A DNA stretch of 50,934 bases from Symploca sp. SIO2C1 (GCA_010692635.1 JAAHGL010000035.1:1-50934); one strand, 5' to 3'. Counted from the first letter of the stretch, positions 17,034-26,752 are shown. Notes: generated by a model not told the origin, from the sequence alone. Numbers and translations: made by a program.

Positions 17034-18230
17034 CTATTGAGCAGGGTGTTTACGTGGCTCCTCTCCCACACACTTACCTCTACGACCACCACAGCGGTAT
17101 CCAGTTTTCTTATTCTCGCAAATAAACTCTGGTTGGACTGGACAAATGGGCTTAGCAATTAGATTATGATCAATGAAAAGATCTTCCAAATTAATTAATT
17201 CAGATATGGGACTCATATCTTTGATTTGATTTCTACTGATTTGGAGTTTAGTCAGATTATTTAATTGAGACAGTGAACTGATATCTTTGATTTGATTGTT
17301 ATTGAGCCAGAGTTTAGTGAGTTGAGATAATTTAGATAGGTGACTGACATCTTTAATTTGATTGTTATCAATCGATAGTTCAGTCAAATTAGTTAATCCA
17401 GACAGGGGACTGATATCTGTGATTTGATTGTCATCTAACCAAAGTTCAGTGAGATTAGTCAACCCGGATAGTGAACCGATATCTGTGATTTGATTATTGA
17501 TCATCCAGAGTCCATTCAAATTAGTCAATCCGGATAGTGAACTGATATCTGCAATTGGACTGGTGTATAACCACAGTTTAGTCAGATTATTCAATTCAGA
17601 TAATGGACTGATATCTTGGATCTGCTTACCTTGGATCATGAGATGGGTCAAATTGGTCAATTCAGACAGTGGACTAATATCTATAATTTCATTGCCCCAG
17701 AGATAGAGTATCAGTTGAGTTAGATTAGTCAACCCAGATAGGGGACTGATATCCCTGATTTCCTCGCTACTGATATGGAGTTGAGTTAGATTAGTCAATC
17801 CAGACAACGGACTGATATCCCTGACTTCCTCGCCACTGATATAGAGTTGAGTTAGATTAGTCAATCCAGACAACGGACTGATATCCCAGATATTAGTGCT
17901 ACTGATCTTGAGTCCAGTTAGATTCGTTAACCCAGATAGCGGGTCTAGATCTGTGATTTTGTTGGAATCGAGTTCGAGATAAGTAATCTGAGATAATTTT
18001 TCTTCTGCTGTTAAACAATCTTGAGTTTGAACTTTTTGGAGCAATGCTTCCACAGTATGTCTAGCTCTAGTAGAAATGTGTTCAATATTTTCACACCATT
18101 CTGTAAAACTATCGTAATTTTGATTTTGTTTAACCTGTGTAGCAGTTACAGGTAATACGCATACTGTTATACTCAAACAAGAAGCTAGGCAATTACTAGC
18201 TAGGATATTTTTTACGAACTGTTTTAGCAT
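17034..18230 (-). CDS. Secreted leucine-rich-repeat protein, long paralogue
   Basis: 398 aa. It has the same architecture as the 219-aa neighbour: signal peptide (MLKQFVKNILASNCLAS...TATQV), FTEWCENIEHIS...DCLTAEEKL cap, then 13 LRRs of 22 residues (one of 24). The C-terminal cap is cysteine-rich (CPVQPEFIC...GYRCGGRRGKC) with a basic, proline-containing tail. The 66-bp DNA units are very similar, favouring unequal recombination. The two genes are 43 bp apart, in tandem, and clearly arose by duplication. Ligand unknown. Confidence 0.8.
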   Translation of the reverse strand: MLKQFVKNILASNCLASCLSITVCVLPVTATQVKQNQNYDSFTEWCENIEHISTRARHTVEALLQKVQTQDCLTAEEKLSQITYLELDSNKITDLDPLSGLTNLTGLKISSTNIWDISPLSGLTNLTQLYISGEEVRDISPLSGLTNLTQLHISSEEIRDISPLSGLTNLTQLILYLWGNEIIDISPLSELTNLTHLMIQGKQIQDISPLSELNNLTKLWLYTSPIADISSLSGLTNLNGLWMINNQITDIGSLSGLTNLTELWLDDNQITDISPLSGLTNLTELSIDNNQIKDVSHLSKLSQLTKLWLNNNQIKDISSLSQLNNLTKLQISRNQIKDMSPISELINLEDLFIDHNLIAKPICPVQPEFICENKKTGYRCGGRRGKCVGEEPRKHPAQ

Positions 18231-18419
18231 AAAACTAACTTTTATAATAAATTTTCGCTAAGAGGGTCTTAGCCTTTCTAGTAAGGTGCTCTTCAAAATA
18301 GTTATTTACAAATTTTTTCTAATCGAAACAAAATTTGTATTGATTAACTCACATGATAAGATAGAAACTTGATAAATCCATTACACTTTTATGCTAATTT
18401 AGTTTCACAAAATCAAAGA

Positions 18420-18532
18420 TATAGTGCAACGCGGCGGAAATAACCTAAAGCGTGAAAAAAGGTTAAAAAGCTTACCGTATAAGCTTCCTTCCCTCCTGCC
18501 TTCTGCCTCCTGCCTTCTGCCTTCTTGCACTA
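18420..18532. repeat. Small repeat element, type 1 (copy 2)
   Basis: It begins ATAGTGCAACGCGGCGGAAA, then TTAAAAAGCTTACCG, AAGCTTCC, a run of CTTCTGCC/CTCCTGCC heptamers, and ends CTTCTTGCACTAG. It is collinear with 2829-2945. The terminal CTA (18530-18532) is the TAG stop codon of the TPR-CHAT gene. Upstream, 18231-18420 is AT-rich and holds no gene. Confidence 0.6.
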
Positions 18533-20551
18533 GGGCTCTCCTATCAGAGTAAATGCTCCCCAATCTCTAGGTTGAGGATATTGTTTCTTTGTTATAAGCA
18601 TCGCTTGCCTCAGTGCCTGTGCCTTATCTGATGTTTGTTGCAGTTGGCGATAAAACTCTGTCATTAAAGATGAGGTGGGGGCGTCTGGAACTGCCCAAAG
18701 GGAGACAATTACACTGGGAACACCAGTAGCAATGAAGGCGCGAGATAACCCTACAACCCCTTCCCCGGTGATTCTACCTCGTCCAGTATCGCAGGCACTC
18801 AGAACAACTAGTTCCGTATTGTTGAGCTGCAAATCCAGAATTTCTTTAGCTGTGAGGAAACCATGATCATCACCGCTGGGAGCCAGGGCAATCGCTCCTG
18901 GTAGGGATACCCGGAGTACTTCTTCATTAGCCAGAACCTGTTCTGCAGGGACTCCCCCAATAAAGACATTAGAACCAACTGTAATTGCTCCGGGTGTGAT
19001 AAAAACGCCACTTTCCCTCGCACTAGGCACATTGGTATCAGAGGTTGGTCCAAATTCTTGTAAATTGTTATCTAGATCCAGCAACCCGTGAGTGGCCAGA
19101 TGAATGATCCGTTTTTGGGGCATCAAACTGACTACTGCTAGTTTCGTTGCCTGGTTTCCTGTGAGGAGTTGGGTATCGAGATTGAGGAGAGAAGCGATGG
19201 CGAGGGCTTCCTGTTCTGCACCTGGTAGACTACTGAGTTGCTGGGGGGGATTATCTCCTTGGGCTGGTAGCGTCGGCATGGTAGGATTACCAACTACTAG
19301 TCGGTTTTGATTGCCTGACCCTTGGAGGCGTTGCCGTTGTTGTTGGGTTAAGGCTAAAACCTGAATTGAAGGGGCAGATAACAGGGTATGTTTTTCAATT
19401 AGATGCTTGCCAGTGGAGTCTGTTAAAGCGGCAAAAGGTACTAAAAAAATTGCCTCTTGGGGAACAAAGGTAACACGATCGCTCGGATTTTGGGGTAAGA
19501 GATCTGCAATTGGCGCAATTAGCAGTTGATAAAGCTGTTTTAATTCGTAGGGGGAAGTATTAACAATATTTGTCCTGGCATTATTAGTTTCAACTACCAC
19601 AATCCCTCGTCCTCGCACCCCCAAACTTCTAGTTCTTGCTTGAGTTACTAGCTCAGTTAATGATTCTTCTGAGAACTGTCGCAAGTCAACTTGACGAAAG
19701 GAAATAACGCCATTGGGTTGCACTACCCAAATATACAAATCTGTTTCATCCCTAGGCTCATTGCCAAACACCCGGAGTTCACTACCGACTAGGGAATATT
19801 CGACAATCGTGGAGTTGGTAGCTTGGGCAATCTGTTGAATCCGCTCAACGGTAGGGGGTGGGGTGGGGGTGGAGCCGGAATTTTCCACAAACTGCTCCAC
19901 TAGGGAGCGCGCCCGACTTTGTTCGGCTACTAGCAGAGCTTCTTCTGGTTTGTTCTGAGCAACTAAAACTTTTTGTAGCAACCGATAGCTATAAGCTTGC
20001 TGTTCTAATAGAGTAATTTTATTAAGATCTTCATCTTGTAATGCCCGAATCTCTTCCCAACCAACAATTGCTTGTTTTAAAGCTTCTTCTGCTTGCTGGA
20101 GTTCACCAGAAAGAAAGAAAGCTAAAGCCAAATTACTTAGGGCTGGGCTCAGAGCTGGGGTAAAATCTTCTTCTGTGTTGGCTGCAACTAACTGCTCAAA
20201 AATAGCGATCGCTTGGGGGTAATCTTCCATTAACAGGTAAGCTTTTGCCATACCTTGTAATGCTGTTTCGGAAGAACCCAGATCAAAATCTTGATAAATT
20301 TCCAGCGCCTGTCGATAAGATTCCAGAGCCGCTTGATATTCTTGCTGGTTGAGCTGCTCATCACCCTGTAGAATAAGCTGAAGAGCTGCTTCTGCTGCCT
20401 CCTGAACAGACTCAAATTCAGCAGCAATTAGCGTTTTTTGGTTGAAGCTATTGGGTACTAAATCCTGAGCTGCAACAGGAACCTCTAAAGCTGGGGTGAG
20501 AGTAACAAGAATTGCTAGAAAGGCACTCAGTCGGATTTTTTTGAGTTGCAT
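18530..20551 (-). CDS. TPR-CHAT caspase-like protease
   Basis: 673 aa. A signal peptide (LSAFLAILVTLTPALEVPVAAQ) is followed by TPR helices at about 45-215 and a CHAT peptidase domain at about 355-672. The catalytic dyad is present: H488 in HLATHG and C587 in LSACDTG. CHAT proteins are clan CD cysteine proteases related to caspases and separases. Some bacterial ones cut partner proteins on a trigger, but these cyanobacterial TPR-CHAT proteins are mostly uncharacterised. No obvious dedicated substrate gene is adjacent. The signal peptide suggests it works outside the plasma membrane. Its stop codon comes from the flanking repeat element. Confidence 0.88.
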   Translation of the reverse strand: MQLKKIRLSAFLAILVTLTPALEVPVAAQDLVPNSFNQKTLIAAEFESVQEAAEAALQLILQGDEQLNQQEYQAALESYRQALEIYQDFDLGSSETALQGMAKAYLLMEDYPQAIAIFEQLVAANTEEDFTPALSPALSNLALAFFLSGELQQAEEALKQAIVGWEEIRALQDEDLNKITLLEQQAYSYRLLQKVLVAQNKPEEALLVAEQSRARSLVEQFVENSGSTPTPPPTVERIQQIAQATNSTIVEYSLVGSELRVFGNEPRDETDLYIWVVQPNGVISFRQVDLRQFSEESLTELVTQARTRSLGVRGRGIVVVETNNARTNIVNTSPYELKQLYQLLIAPIADLLPQNPSDRVTFVPQEAIFLVPFAALTDSTGKHLIEKHTLLSAPSIQVLALTQQQRQRLQGSGNQNRLVVGNPTMPTLPAQGDNPPQQLSSLPGAEQEALAIASLLNLDTQLLTGNQATKLAVVSLMPQKRIIHLATHGLLDLDNNLQEFGPTSDTNVPSARESGVFITPGAITVGSNVFIGGVPAEQVLANEEVLRVSLPGAIALAPSGDDHGFLTAKEILDLQLNNTELVVLSACDTGRGRITGEGVVGLSRAFIATGVPSVIVSLWAVPDAPTSSLMTEFYRQLQQTSDKAQALRQAMLITKKQYPQPRDWGAFTLIGEP

Positions 20552-20694
20552 GGTGGGGATTAAGGGTGATTCAGGCAGGCTCTTTCACTATTTCGGTGAT
20601 ATTTGTTTATAGGGGTTGTTGAATAAAAGAGAGCGCACGTCGGTGCCCCTCTACCCTAAATTTAACATGTAAATAACCAGAGCTTGGTAGCCCT

Positions 20695-20905
20695 GATCGG
20701 GTGGGGTGAACGAAAAAAGGTGTGGGAGAGCTTTTTTGAGTAATGAGTAATGAGTAATGAGTAATGAGTGAAGAAACTTTTGTCAAATCCTCTTCCCTTC
20801 TGTTCCCCTCCTCGGAGGGGTTAGGGGTGGGTTCTGCCTTCTGCCCTCTGCCTTGGAGCCTTATTTATTGAAAGCCACTGTAAATTTCGTTCACCCGCCC
20901 CGATC
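20695..20905. repeat. MITE with GATCGGG..GGGTGAACGA ends (full copy)
   Basis: GATCGGGTGGGGTGAACGA at 20695 is mirrored at 20887-20905 with two mismatches. The body has TGTGGGAGAGCTTTTTTGAG, four AATGAGT units, CTTCTGCC heptamers and ATTGAAAGCCACTGTAAATT. A shortened copy, lacking the left terminal repeat, is embedded in the TpsB coding sequence at 46479-46654. The element occupies most of the gap between the CHAT gene and the ADP-ribosylglycohydrolase gene. Confidence 0.7.
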
Positions 20906-20922
20906 TTTCAAGTCGGGGCGGA
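20895..20922. terminator. Strong GC hairpin
   Basis: CCGCCCCGA, then a 9-nt loop, then TCGGGGCGG: a perfect 9-bp stem overlapping the MITE edge. No long T-run follows on either strand, so it may be only a weak terminator or part of the repeat. Confidence 0.35.
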
Positions 20923-20982
20923 AAATAGTCTGAGAGTCTTCTGGACAAAAAGAACACATAAATACTGAAGGAGTTTCTTTAT

Positions 20983-22029
20983 ATGGAGCCAGCTCAAGAT
21001 ACCTATGATGCAGCAATGGGTTGCTTACTGGGAGCTTTGGTAGGAGATGCTGCCGGGGCAACCCTAGAATTCCTGGGACGCCAACCGACTCAGGCAGAAG
21101 TTAATCGTGCCATGATGATGCCTGGAGGTGGTATTTGGCAAGTTGCTCCTGGACAAATTACTGATGATGGGGAACTGACTCTCTGTTTAGCTCAAGCACT
21201 AGCCCAAAGCAAAAATTTTGAGATTGAAACCGTTGCTCAAACTTATGCTCAATGGGTGGCATCCAAGCCTTTTGATATCGGCTCTACCACTGCTGCTTCT
21301 TTGGGTTCCTATTCTCAGTCTCAGTGGCAGGAAGTGTTGGAGCAAGAGGGATATGCAGCAGTAATGACTCAAGCAGCAGCTCAAAGATGTATGAAGTCTA
21401 AAGCCAATGGCTCTCTAATGAGAATCTCCCCTTTGGGAATTTGGGGATATCAATTCAATAATGAAGAATTGGCGAAATTTGCTCAACAAGATTCTCGCCT
21501 TTCTCACCCCAACCCCAGTTGCTGCTATGCTGTTGCCTGTTATACGATCGCTATTTCCAGCTTGATTAGAGAACCGGGCGATCGCAAAACTGCCTTTAAC
21601 TCTGCTAAAAGTTGGTTAGAATCACAAGCTAAGAGAGCTCAGAATAAGGAATTTGCTTCTAACCAGGGTCAAGCAGAAGTTCTCAGTTGGTTGCAAGATG
21701 CAGAAAATAACATCAATATTAGCTATCATCCTCATGCAGGCTTCGTCAAAATTGCTTTTACCCATGCTTTTCGGCATTTACTGTTAGGTTCTGATTATTT
21801 TGAAGCTATTCGGGAAACTCTTAGTGGGGGTGGTGATACGGATACTAATGCCTGTATTGTTGGTGGACTAATTGGTGCAGCTTGCGGGGCGAAGGCGATT
21901 CCTGAAGAAATGACACAACTGGTTCTCAATTGTGATACTCAACAAGGGGCGAATCCTCGACCCCAATTTTTAAGCACAACTCAAGTGCCGTTATTGATCA
22001 AGAATTTCATGGGAAAATTGTTTGATTAA
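20983..22029 (+). CDS. ADP-ribosylglycohydrolase family protein
   Basis: 348 aa, DraG/ARH fold. It is predicted to remove ADP-ribose from a protein or nucleic-acid target using two metal ions. Motifs: CLLGALVGDAAGA at 14-26, the metal-binding ITDDGELTL at about 59-67, and SGGGDTDTNACIVGGLIGA at about 281-299, all with their acidic ligands intact. A Shine-Dalgarno (GAAGGAG) sits about 10 bp before the ATG. It is followed after 70 bp by a SagB-like gene on the same strand. The spacer holds a small perfect hairpin (22046-22062, CTCCCTT GAC AAGGGAG). The target is unknown. No dedicated ADP-ribosyltransferase is visible nearby. Confidence 0.88.
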   Translation: MEPAQDTYDAAMGCLLGALVGDAAGATLEFLGRQPTQAEVNRAMMMPGGGIWQVAPGQITDDGELTLCLAQALAQSKNFEIETVAQTYAQWVASKPFDIGSTTAASLGSYSQSQWQEVLEQEGYAAVMTQAAAQRCMKSKANGSLMRISPLGIWGYQFNNEELAKFAQQDSRLSHPNPSCCYAVACYTIAISSLIREPGDRKTAFNSAKSWLESQAKRAQNKEFASNQGQAEVLSWLQDAENNINISYHPHAGFVKIAFTHAFRHLLLGSDYFEAIRETLSGGGDTDTNACIVGGLIGAACGAKAIPEEMTQLVLNCDTQQGANPRPQFLSTTQVPLLIKNFMGKLFD

Positions 22030-22099
22030 CCTTGGTTTTAAACTCCTCCCTTGACAAGGGAGTATCCAGAAAGTGAAGCTCCAAAAATTTTAAACTACT

Positions 22100-23662
22100 A
22101 TGTCAGAAGCGCAATTATCAATTGCTCAACACTACCACGAACGGACAAAATATGACCCTGAGACAATTGCCAACAAAAATAAGAGACTAGATTGGGGGAA
22201 TCAGCCTGTACCTTTTAAAGAATATAAAGTTGGAGCCAACTTTGATCTCAAGCCTTACTTGCAGGAAGACTCCCAGGTTGCTGATGAAACGGGTAAAACC
22301 TGGCAACGCCTTTCCCAGATGCTATTTTTAAGCTATGGCGTAACAGCAATGTTACCTACCATGATGGGACCACCCTTGTATTTGAGAACAGCTCCCTCCG
22401 CTGGTGGACTATACCCCGCTGAAGTTTATCTAATTTCCCGTGGCACTCCCTTATTACCAATAGGACTCTATAACTATCAATGTCGTACCCATTCTTTAGT
22501 ACATTTTTGGGAGAATGAAGTTTGGTCAGCATTACAAGAAGCTTGTTTTTGGCATCCAGTCTTAGAAAAAACTCAATTAGCAATTATCACCACAGCAATT
22601 TTTTGGCGCTCAGCATGGCGCTATGAAGACCGAGCGTACCGACGGATTTTTCTGGATACTGGTCATTTACTAGGTAATATTGAGCTAGCTGGTGCTCTAA
22701 CTAGTTATCGTCCTCACTTAATTGGCGGCTTTGCTGATGACAAGATCAATGATCTACTTTTTCTGGACTCAGAACTCGAAGGTGCGATCGCAGCAATTCC
22801 TTTAGCAGATCAACTTGATGAACAACAGAATTTATCCCCTTATCCTACTGCCTTACCTTCGGCTACTCAAATAGACTACCCCAAAGTGGCAGATGGGGAA
22901 TTATTGGGTTACTTACATCGCGCTACCCAAATACAGGAAAGTAGGAATTGGCAAGTTGAGGAGGATAACTTAAGCACTCAGTTAAGGGAAGAACAACTAG
23001 AGGATAAATATAACTTTCCTTTCTGTGACAAAGTCTCAACTGCTACTAATCCGGTTGATTGGAGAGGACGTTCCTCTGAAAGGCTACCTCTGGTGGGACT
23101 GAAAAACACAATTCTTAAACGACGCTCTACTCGTGCTTATAATGGAGCCAATCTGACATTGGAAGAACTTAAAGCTTTACTAGACTTCTCTTACCAACCC
23201 CAGCATTACTTTGACCAGGGTTTAGATAGCTCACCAGATTACTTTGATTTGAGTTTAATAGAAACCTTTATTGCGGTTTCTGGGGTAGACGACCTAGAAG
23301 AAGGTTGTTACTATTATGCACCCAAAGCCCAAGAATTGCGGCAGATTCGCTTTAAAAACTTCCGACAGGAATTATACTACTTGTGTTTAGGTCAAGAGTT
23401 GGGTCGAGATGCAGCAGCAGTAGTATTTCATACTGCTGATTTAGGCAAGGCAATTGCTCAAGAAGGCGATCGCGCCTACCGTTACCTCCACATGGATGCA
23501 GGAAATCTCGGGCAACGGATTAATTTAGCAGCAATCCACCTCGATTTAGGAGTGAGCGGTATTGGTGGCTTCTTTGATAACCAGGTAAATGAAGTTTTGG
23601 GCATTCCTCCTGATGAAGCTGTGCTGTACATCACCACTCTAGGGCGTCCTAGAAGACCTTAG
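22100..23662 (+). CDS. SagB/ThcOx-type flavin oxidoreductase, double nitroreductase domain
   Basis: 520 aa. Two nitroreductase-fold halves are visible. The first is at about 85-240, with TAPSAGGLYPAEVYL. The second is at about 325-515, starting LKRRSTRAYNGANLTLEELKALL and ending in GIGGFFDNQVNEVLGIP..EAVLYITTLG. The N-terminal YHERTKYDPETI is the usual beginning of cyanobacterial SagB-like proteins. In toxin and cyanobactin clusters SagB/ThcOx oxidises azolines with FMN. Here there is no cyclodehydratase or precursor peptide, so it is probably a stand-alone oxidoreductase of unknown substrate. Confidence 0.85.
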   Translation: MSEAQLSIAQHYHERTKYDPETIANKNKRLDWGNQPVPFKEYKVGANFDLKPYLQEDSQVADETGKTWQRLSQMLFLSYGVTAMLPTMMGPPLYLRTAPSAGGLYPAEVYLISRGTPLLPIGLYNYQCRTHSLVHFWENEVWSALQEACFWHPVLEKTQLAIITTAIFWRSAWRYEDRAYRRIFLDTGHLLGNIELAGALTSYRPHLIGGFADDKINDLLFLDSELEGAIAAIPLADQLDEQQNLSPYPTALPSATQIDYPKVADGELLGYLHRATQIQESRNWQVEEDNLSTQLREEQLEDKYNFPFCDKVSTATNPVDWRGRSSERLPLVGLKNTILKRRSTRAYNGANLTLEELKALLDFSYQPQHYFDQGLDSSPDYFDLSLIETFIAVSGVDDLEEGCYYYAPKAQELRQIRFKNFRQELYYLCLGQELGRDAAAVVFHTADLGKAIAQEGDRAYRYLHMDAGNLGQRINLAAIHLDLGVSGIGGFFDNQVNEVLGIPPDEAVLYITTLGRPRRP

Positions 23663-23820
23663 CACCCTCTATCTATCTCTGGTGAGATAAAAAAAATAAA
23701 TATGAGTAAAGTCCTCAGACTAAGAGCATACTTAAGTATGTTGCAGCCAGTAAATAGCTATGGCAATTAATGTACATTAATATTTCTGGGCAACATTTGC
23801 ACAAAGCCAGGTAGGTAGTT

Positions 23821-24189
23821 ATGTCCACAGTTCTAGTGGTAGAAGATAGTCCAACACAGCAGAAGATGATTGCGGATCTCCTAAGAAGGAATGGGATAAG
23901 TGTAATTGTTGCTGATAATGGAATCGAAGCACTGGAGCAAGTCAAAGAACAAAATCTTGACCTTGTGGTTCTTGACATTGTCTTGCCCAAAATGAATGGT
24001 TACGAAGTCTGTCGCCGGATAAAATCTGACTCCAAAACTCAAAACCTTGCAGTAGTAATGTGTTCGGCTAAGAAAGAAGAGTTTGACCGCTACTGGGGTA
24101 TGAAGCAAGGTGCTGATGCTTACATTGTCAAGCCTTTCCAGCCTCAAGAACTGCTACTTAAAATTAGACAGTTCCTGCCAAAACATTGA
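23821..24189 (+). CDS. Single-domain response regulator (CheY/PilH-like)
   Basis: A 122-aa receiver only. The acidic pocket is VVEDS at 5-9, the phosphoacceptor D (LDIVLPKMNGY) is at about 52, and the conserved lysine is in AYIVKPF. MCSAKKEEFDRYWGMKQGADAYIVKPF resembles receivers of cyanobacterial pilus and phototaxis systems. No kinase is adjacent, so it receives phosphate from elsewhere. A likely leader of about 150 bp precedes it. Function beyond phosphorelay is not evident. Confidence 0.88.
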   Translation: MSTVLVVEDSPTQQKMIADLLRRNGISVIVADNGIEALEQVKEQNLDLVVLDIVLPKMNGYEVCRRIKSDSKTQNLAVVMCSAKKEEFDRYWGMKQGADAYIVKPFQPQELLLKIRQFLPKH

Positions 24190-24235
24190 AATACAATCTT
24201 CAAGGGAGCAGCAGTAAAAGAAGCGTCAACCCACC

Positions 24236-24330
24236 GAAAGTACATTCAGTGAGCTCGTAGAGATCTGCTTCGCAGTGCGCGCTGTTGACTGTTAGGAATC
24301 CTCACGCCTTTTAGGCTGAGGAGGATGTCA
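24236..24330. mobile_element. IS200/IS605-type end remnant
   Basis: The stem-loop CCTCACGCC TTTTA GGCTGAGG (24300-24321), followed by AGGATGTCA, has the form of an IS200/IS605 subterminal hairpin. Just before it is AAAGTACATTCAG, like the tnpA 3' end at 7122-7140. No transposase gene remains. The edge TGACATCC (minus strand) supplies the TGA stop codon of the transglycosylase gene. Confidence 0.5.
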
Positions 24331-26493
24331 ATTCCTTAACATCTGGGAAACTTCTGGATTATATAACCGCAGATAGTTCCAATAGTTAGCAAATACATTC
24401 TCTACATAACCCTTAGTTTCTGGAAAGGGAATTTTTTCAATAAAGGCATCTGGATCACTGAAGCCATACTTTTTAACCCATTTGCTCACATTACCAGGAC
24501 CAGCATTGTAACTAGCAAGAGCTAACAGAGAGTTATTATCATATTCCTTGTGGGTAAAATCCAAAAACCAAGTGCCCAGTCGGATATTGTCACTAGGTTT
24601 TTCTACGTCGTATTCCTGCAAATCAATGTTCTGGGCAACCCACTTGCCAGTATCAGGCATTACCTGCATCAAACCTACAGCACCAACAGCTGAGCGAATT
24701 TGCTTCTCAAACCTTGATTCCTGTCGGATAAGAGCAGTAACAAGGAAGGGATTGAGTTGACGTTGGGCTGACCATTGGATAATCTCTTCTTTGTAGGGTA
24801 TAGGAAACAGAGCGTGCCAGTAAGCTGGTGATTGGCGCAATTCCTGCCATTGAGCTATCTCTTGGGGCTCCTCTCGCTGACTCAGAAACCAAACTTGATT
24901 GATAGCTCTGAGATTATCCCCCATTTCCAACAGGAGCAGACCATTGGTAAATTGCTCGGGAACAGTTAGCTCCTTGAAGGGATCTAATTCTGCCTGCCAG
25001 AGAGTCCAAGCAGATGTGTCTTGACCTAGTCGATAGAGTTCTTTTAAGGTATCAGAACCAGCTGGTAGTAATGGTCGGATTGAGGGAACTACCACTTCTG
25101 GTTGCAAATCCCGAACAGTCGTAAAATTACCCACATTCCGGCCTAACAATCCAGCAGCCCGCCATGCATAATAAGACTCTGGGTATTGAGCCAGCACATG
25201 CTCATAGGCGGCTTTGGCATCTTCCGAACGTTCTAACTGAGTTGCCCATTTACCCACCCAAAAAGCAGCTTTGGGAGCGAGACTACTATCAGGATTGTTG
25301 GTGGTGATGGGCTGTGCCCATTTCCATGCTTCTTCTATCTTGCCCTCTGTAGCTTTTTTCTGGGCTACTTGCCATCGATATTCAGCAGCAGCATCAGAAC
25401 TTCCATATTCGGTTAAGACAAACTGACGATTTTGAGTAGCGGAGGTTTCGCTTCCCAATGCATCTAGAATTTCGGCTTTGGAGAGCAAGGCTTCTGGAGC
25501 TTCCTTGAGAAATTTTTTGATAACTTGATCTAGGTATTCTACAGCCTCTTTTGGCTCAGAGATAGCGGCTAGCCGCCTCAAACCTAAACCTGTTTCCTCC
25601 GCATCTGGGAATTCCTCGATTAGTTGTTTATAAGCAGCTATAGTCTTGAGCTTTTGTTTCCCCAGTTGCAATCCTCGTGCCTCACGATAAGCATTTTTTG
25701 GAGTGCGGGGAGCTTTAGCATAAGCTTCACCAGCTTTACGATACTCTCCGGTTTCCCAGTAACCAAAAGCGATCGCTTCCCAATCTTCTGGGGTTAATTG
25801 CTCCGAGTACTTGTCAACCAAGCGATCGCGCATACTACCTACTCCATTGACTTCTGGAGCATTTTTGACCATAAATAATAGTAAATTTGGCTGGTTGGGA
25901 TTTTCATCAAGTCGAGAGCGTACCATTTCTTGGGTACGGGGATGATGGGGAAATTTGGCGATTGCTTGCTCCCAATATTCAGGATTAGTTTTACCTAAAC
26001 CATACAAAGCCTCTGCTGCTGTTGGCTGATCCGAATACTTTTCTAGCATCTCTTCCCAGACTTTAATCGCTTCCGTTCGCTCCCCGATCAATTCATAAGC
26101 TTGGGAACGTTTGAAGAGAATGTGAGCTGCTAAAACTCGATAATCTGATTCCAATCCTTCTAGCCAAGTGAGAGCTGGTTCTCCCTGCTGTTGTTGAATC
26201 GAATCTGATGCTAGCAAATACCGAGCGCGATATTGGTCAAATGATTTACCTCCAGAGGCAATTTCTTCTAGTTGGGAAGCTCTTTCCTCGAAGGACAAAG
26301 GTACTAGGGGAAGAACGGCTGATTTTTCATCTTCCTTGGTTGGATCCAACAGATTAGTTGTTTGGGTGGCTTTAATCCATTTTTCTAGTACACCTGTCTT
26401 TCTGAGTGCGAACAGAGATGAACCCAGTAGTACACACAGTACTATCCCGATACCCAATACCAAAGTAATTTGATTTTTCCGTACCTTTTGCAT
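24328..26493 (-). CDS. Soluble-type lytic murein transglycosylase (Slt-like)
   Basis: 721 aa. Cleaves the glycan strand of peptidoglycan in the periplasm. There is an N-terminal membrane anchor or signal (ITLVLGIGIVLCVLLGSSLFAL, about 9-30), a long alpha-superhelical TPR-like region from about 70 to 560, and a C-terminal SLT domain. The catalytic glutamate is E592 in LIRQESRFE, followed by GAVGLMQVMPDTG, the G-L-M-Q motif and a LASYNAGPGNVSKW motif. All are intact. It is somewhat longer than E. coli Slt (about 645 aa). The stop codon lies in an IS200/IS605-type end. Confidence 0.93.
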   Translation of the reverse strand: MQKVRKNQITLVLGIGIVLCVLLGSSLFALRKTGVLEKWIKATQTTNLLDPTKEDEKSAVLPLVPLSFEERASQLEEIASGGKSFDQYRARYLLASDSIQQQQGEPALTWLEGLESDYRVLAAHILFKRSQAYELIGERTEAIKVWEEMLEKYSDQPTAAEALYGLGKTNPEYWEQAIAKFPHHPRTQEMVRSRLDENPNQPNLLLFMVKNAPEVNGVGSMRDRLVDKYSEQLTPEDWEAIAFGYWETGEYRKAGEAYAKAPRTPKNAYREARGLQLGKQKLKTIAAYKQLIEEFPDAEETGLGLRRLAAISEPKEAVEYLDQVIKKFLKEAPEALLSKAEILDALGSETSATQNRQFVLTEYGSSDAAAEYRWQVAQKKATEGKIEEAWKWAQPITTNNPDSSLAPKAAFWVGKWATQLERSEDAKAAYEHVLAQYPESYYAWRAAGLLGRNVGNFTTVRDLQPEVVVPSIRPLLPAGSDTLKELYRLGQDTSAWTLWQAELDPFKELTVPEQFTNGLLLLEMGDNLRAINQVWFLSQREEPQEIAQWQELRQSPAYWHALFPIPYKEEIIQWSAQRQLNPFLVTALIRQESRFEKQIRSAVGAVGLMQVMPDTGKWVAQNIDLQEYDVEKPSDNIRLGTWFLDFTHKEYDNNSLLALASYNAGPGNVSKWVKKYGFSDPDAFIEKIPFPETKGYVENVFANYWNYLRLYNPEVSQMLRN

Positions 26494-26571
26494 TAGTCCT
26501 CGTTTGATCCAACCACAACCTTTTCTATTTTCACCGAAATCGGGGAACGCATCGGGGTAAGTTCAAATATG

Positions 26572-26752
26572 GTGACATACTCCCAACGCTGATGCTAGGC
26601 ATAGAGCGCGGGCTTCTCAGTGACTCGTGAAGAAAGCAGCTGATGCCAGCTTCCCACCGCTTGGTTGGCAAGTTATTTGTTTTTTTACAAACAACCAACA
26701 ACTAACAACTTGCTAACACGAAATCCCCCATGCTTTAGCGCCGGGGGATGAG
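26572..26752. mobile_element. Solo IS200/IS605-type hairpin ends
   Basis: The hairpin ATCCCCC (26723-26729) / GGGGGAT (26743-26749) around ATGCTTTAGCGCC is the right-end shape of this family, here without a transposase. A second candidate, TGACATACTCCCAACGCTGA at 26573 with the GCGCGGGCTTCTCAG that follows, resembles another family end. They lie between slt and the second CHAT gene. No genes are seen here. Confidence 0.45.

Noticed and set aside
16458-17706. Plus-strand frames over the LRR genes
   Set aside because: Repetitive shadows of the 66-bp LRR units. The products have no signal, cap or known fold.
22100-23662. Azole-modified peptide (TOMM) cluster around the SagB-like gene
   Set aside because: No YcaO cyclodehydratase, precursor peptide or protease is adjacent. 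Neighbours are an ADP-ribosylglycohydrolase and a response regulator.
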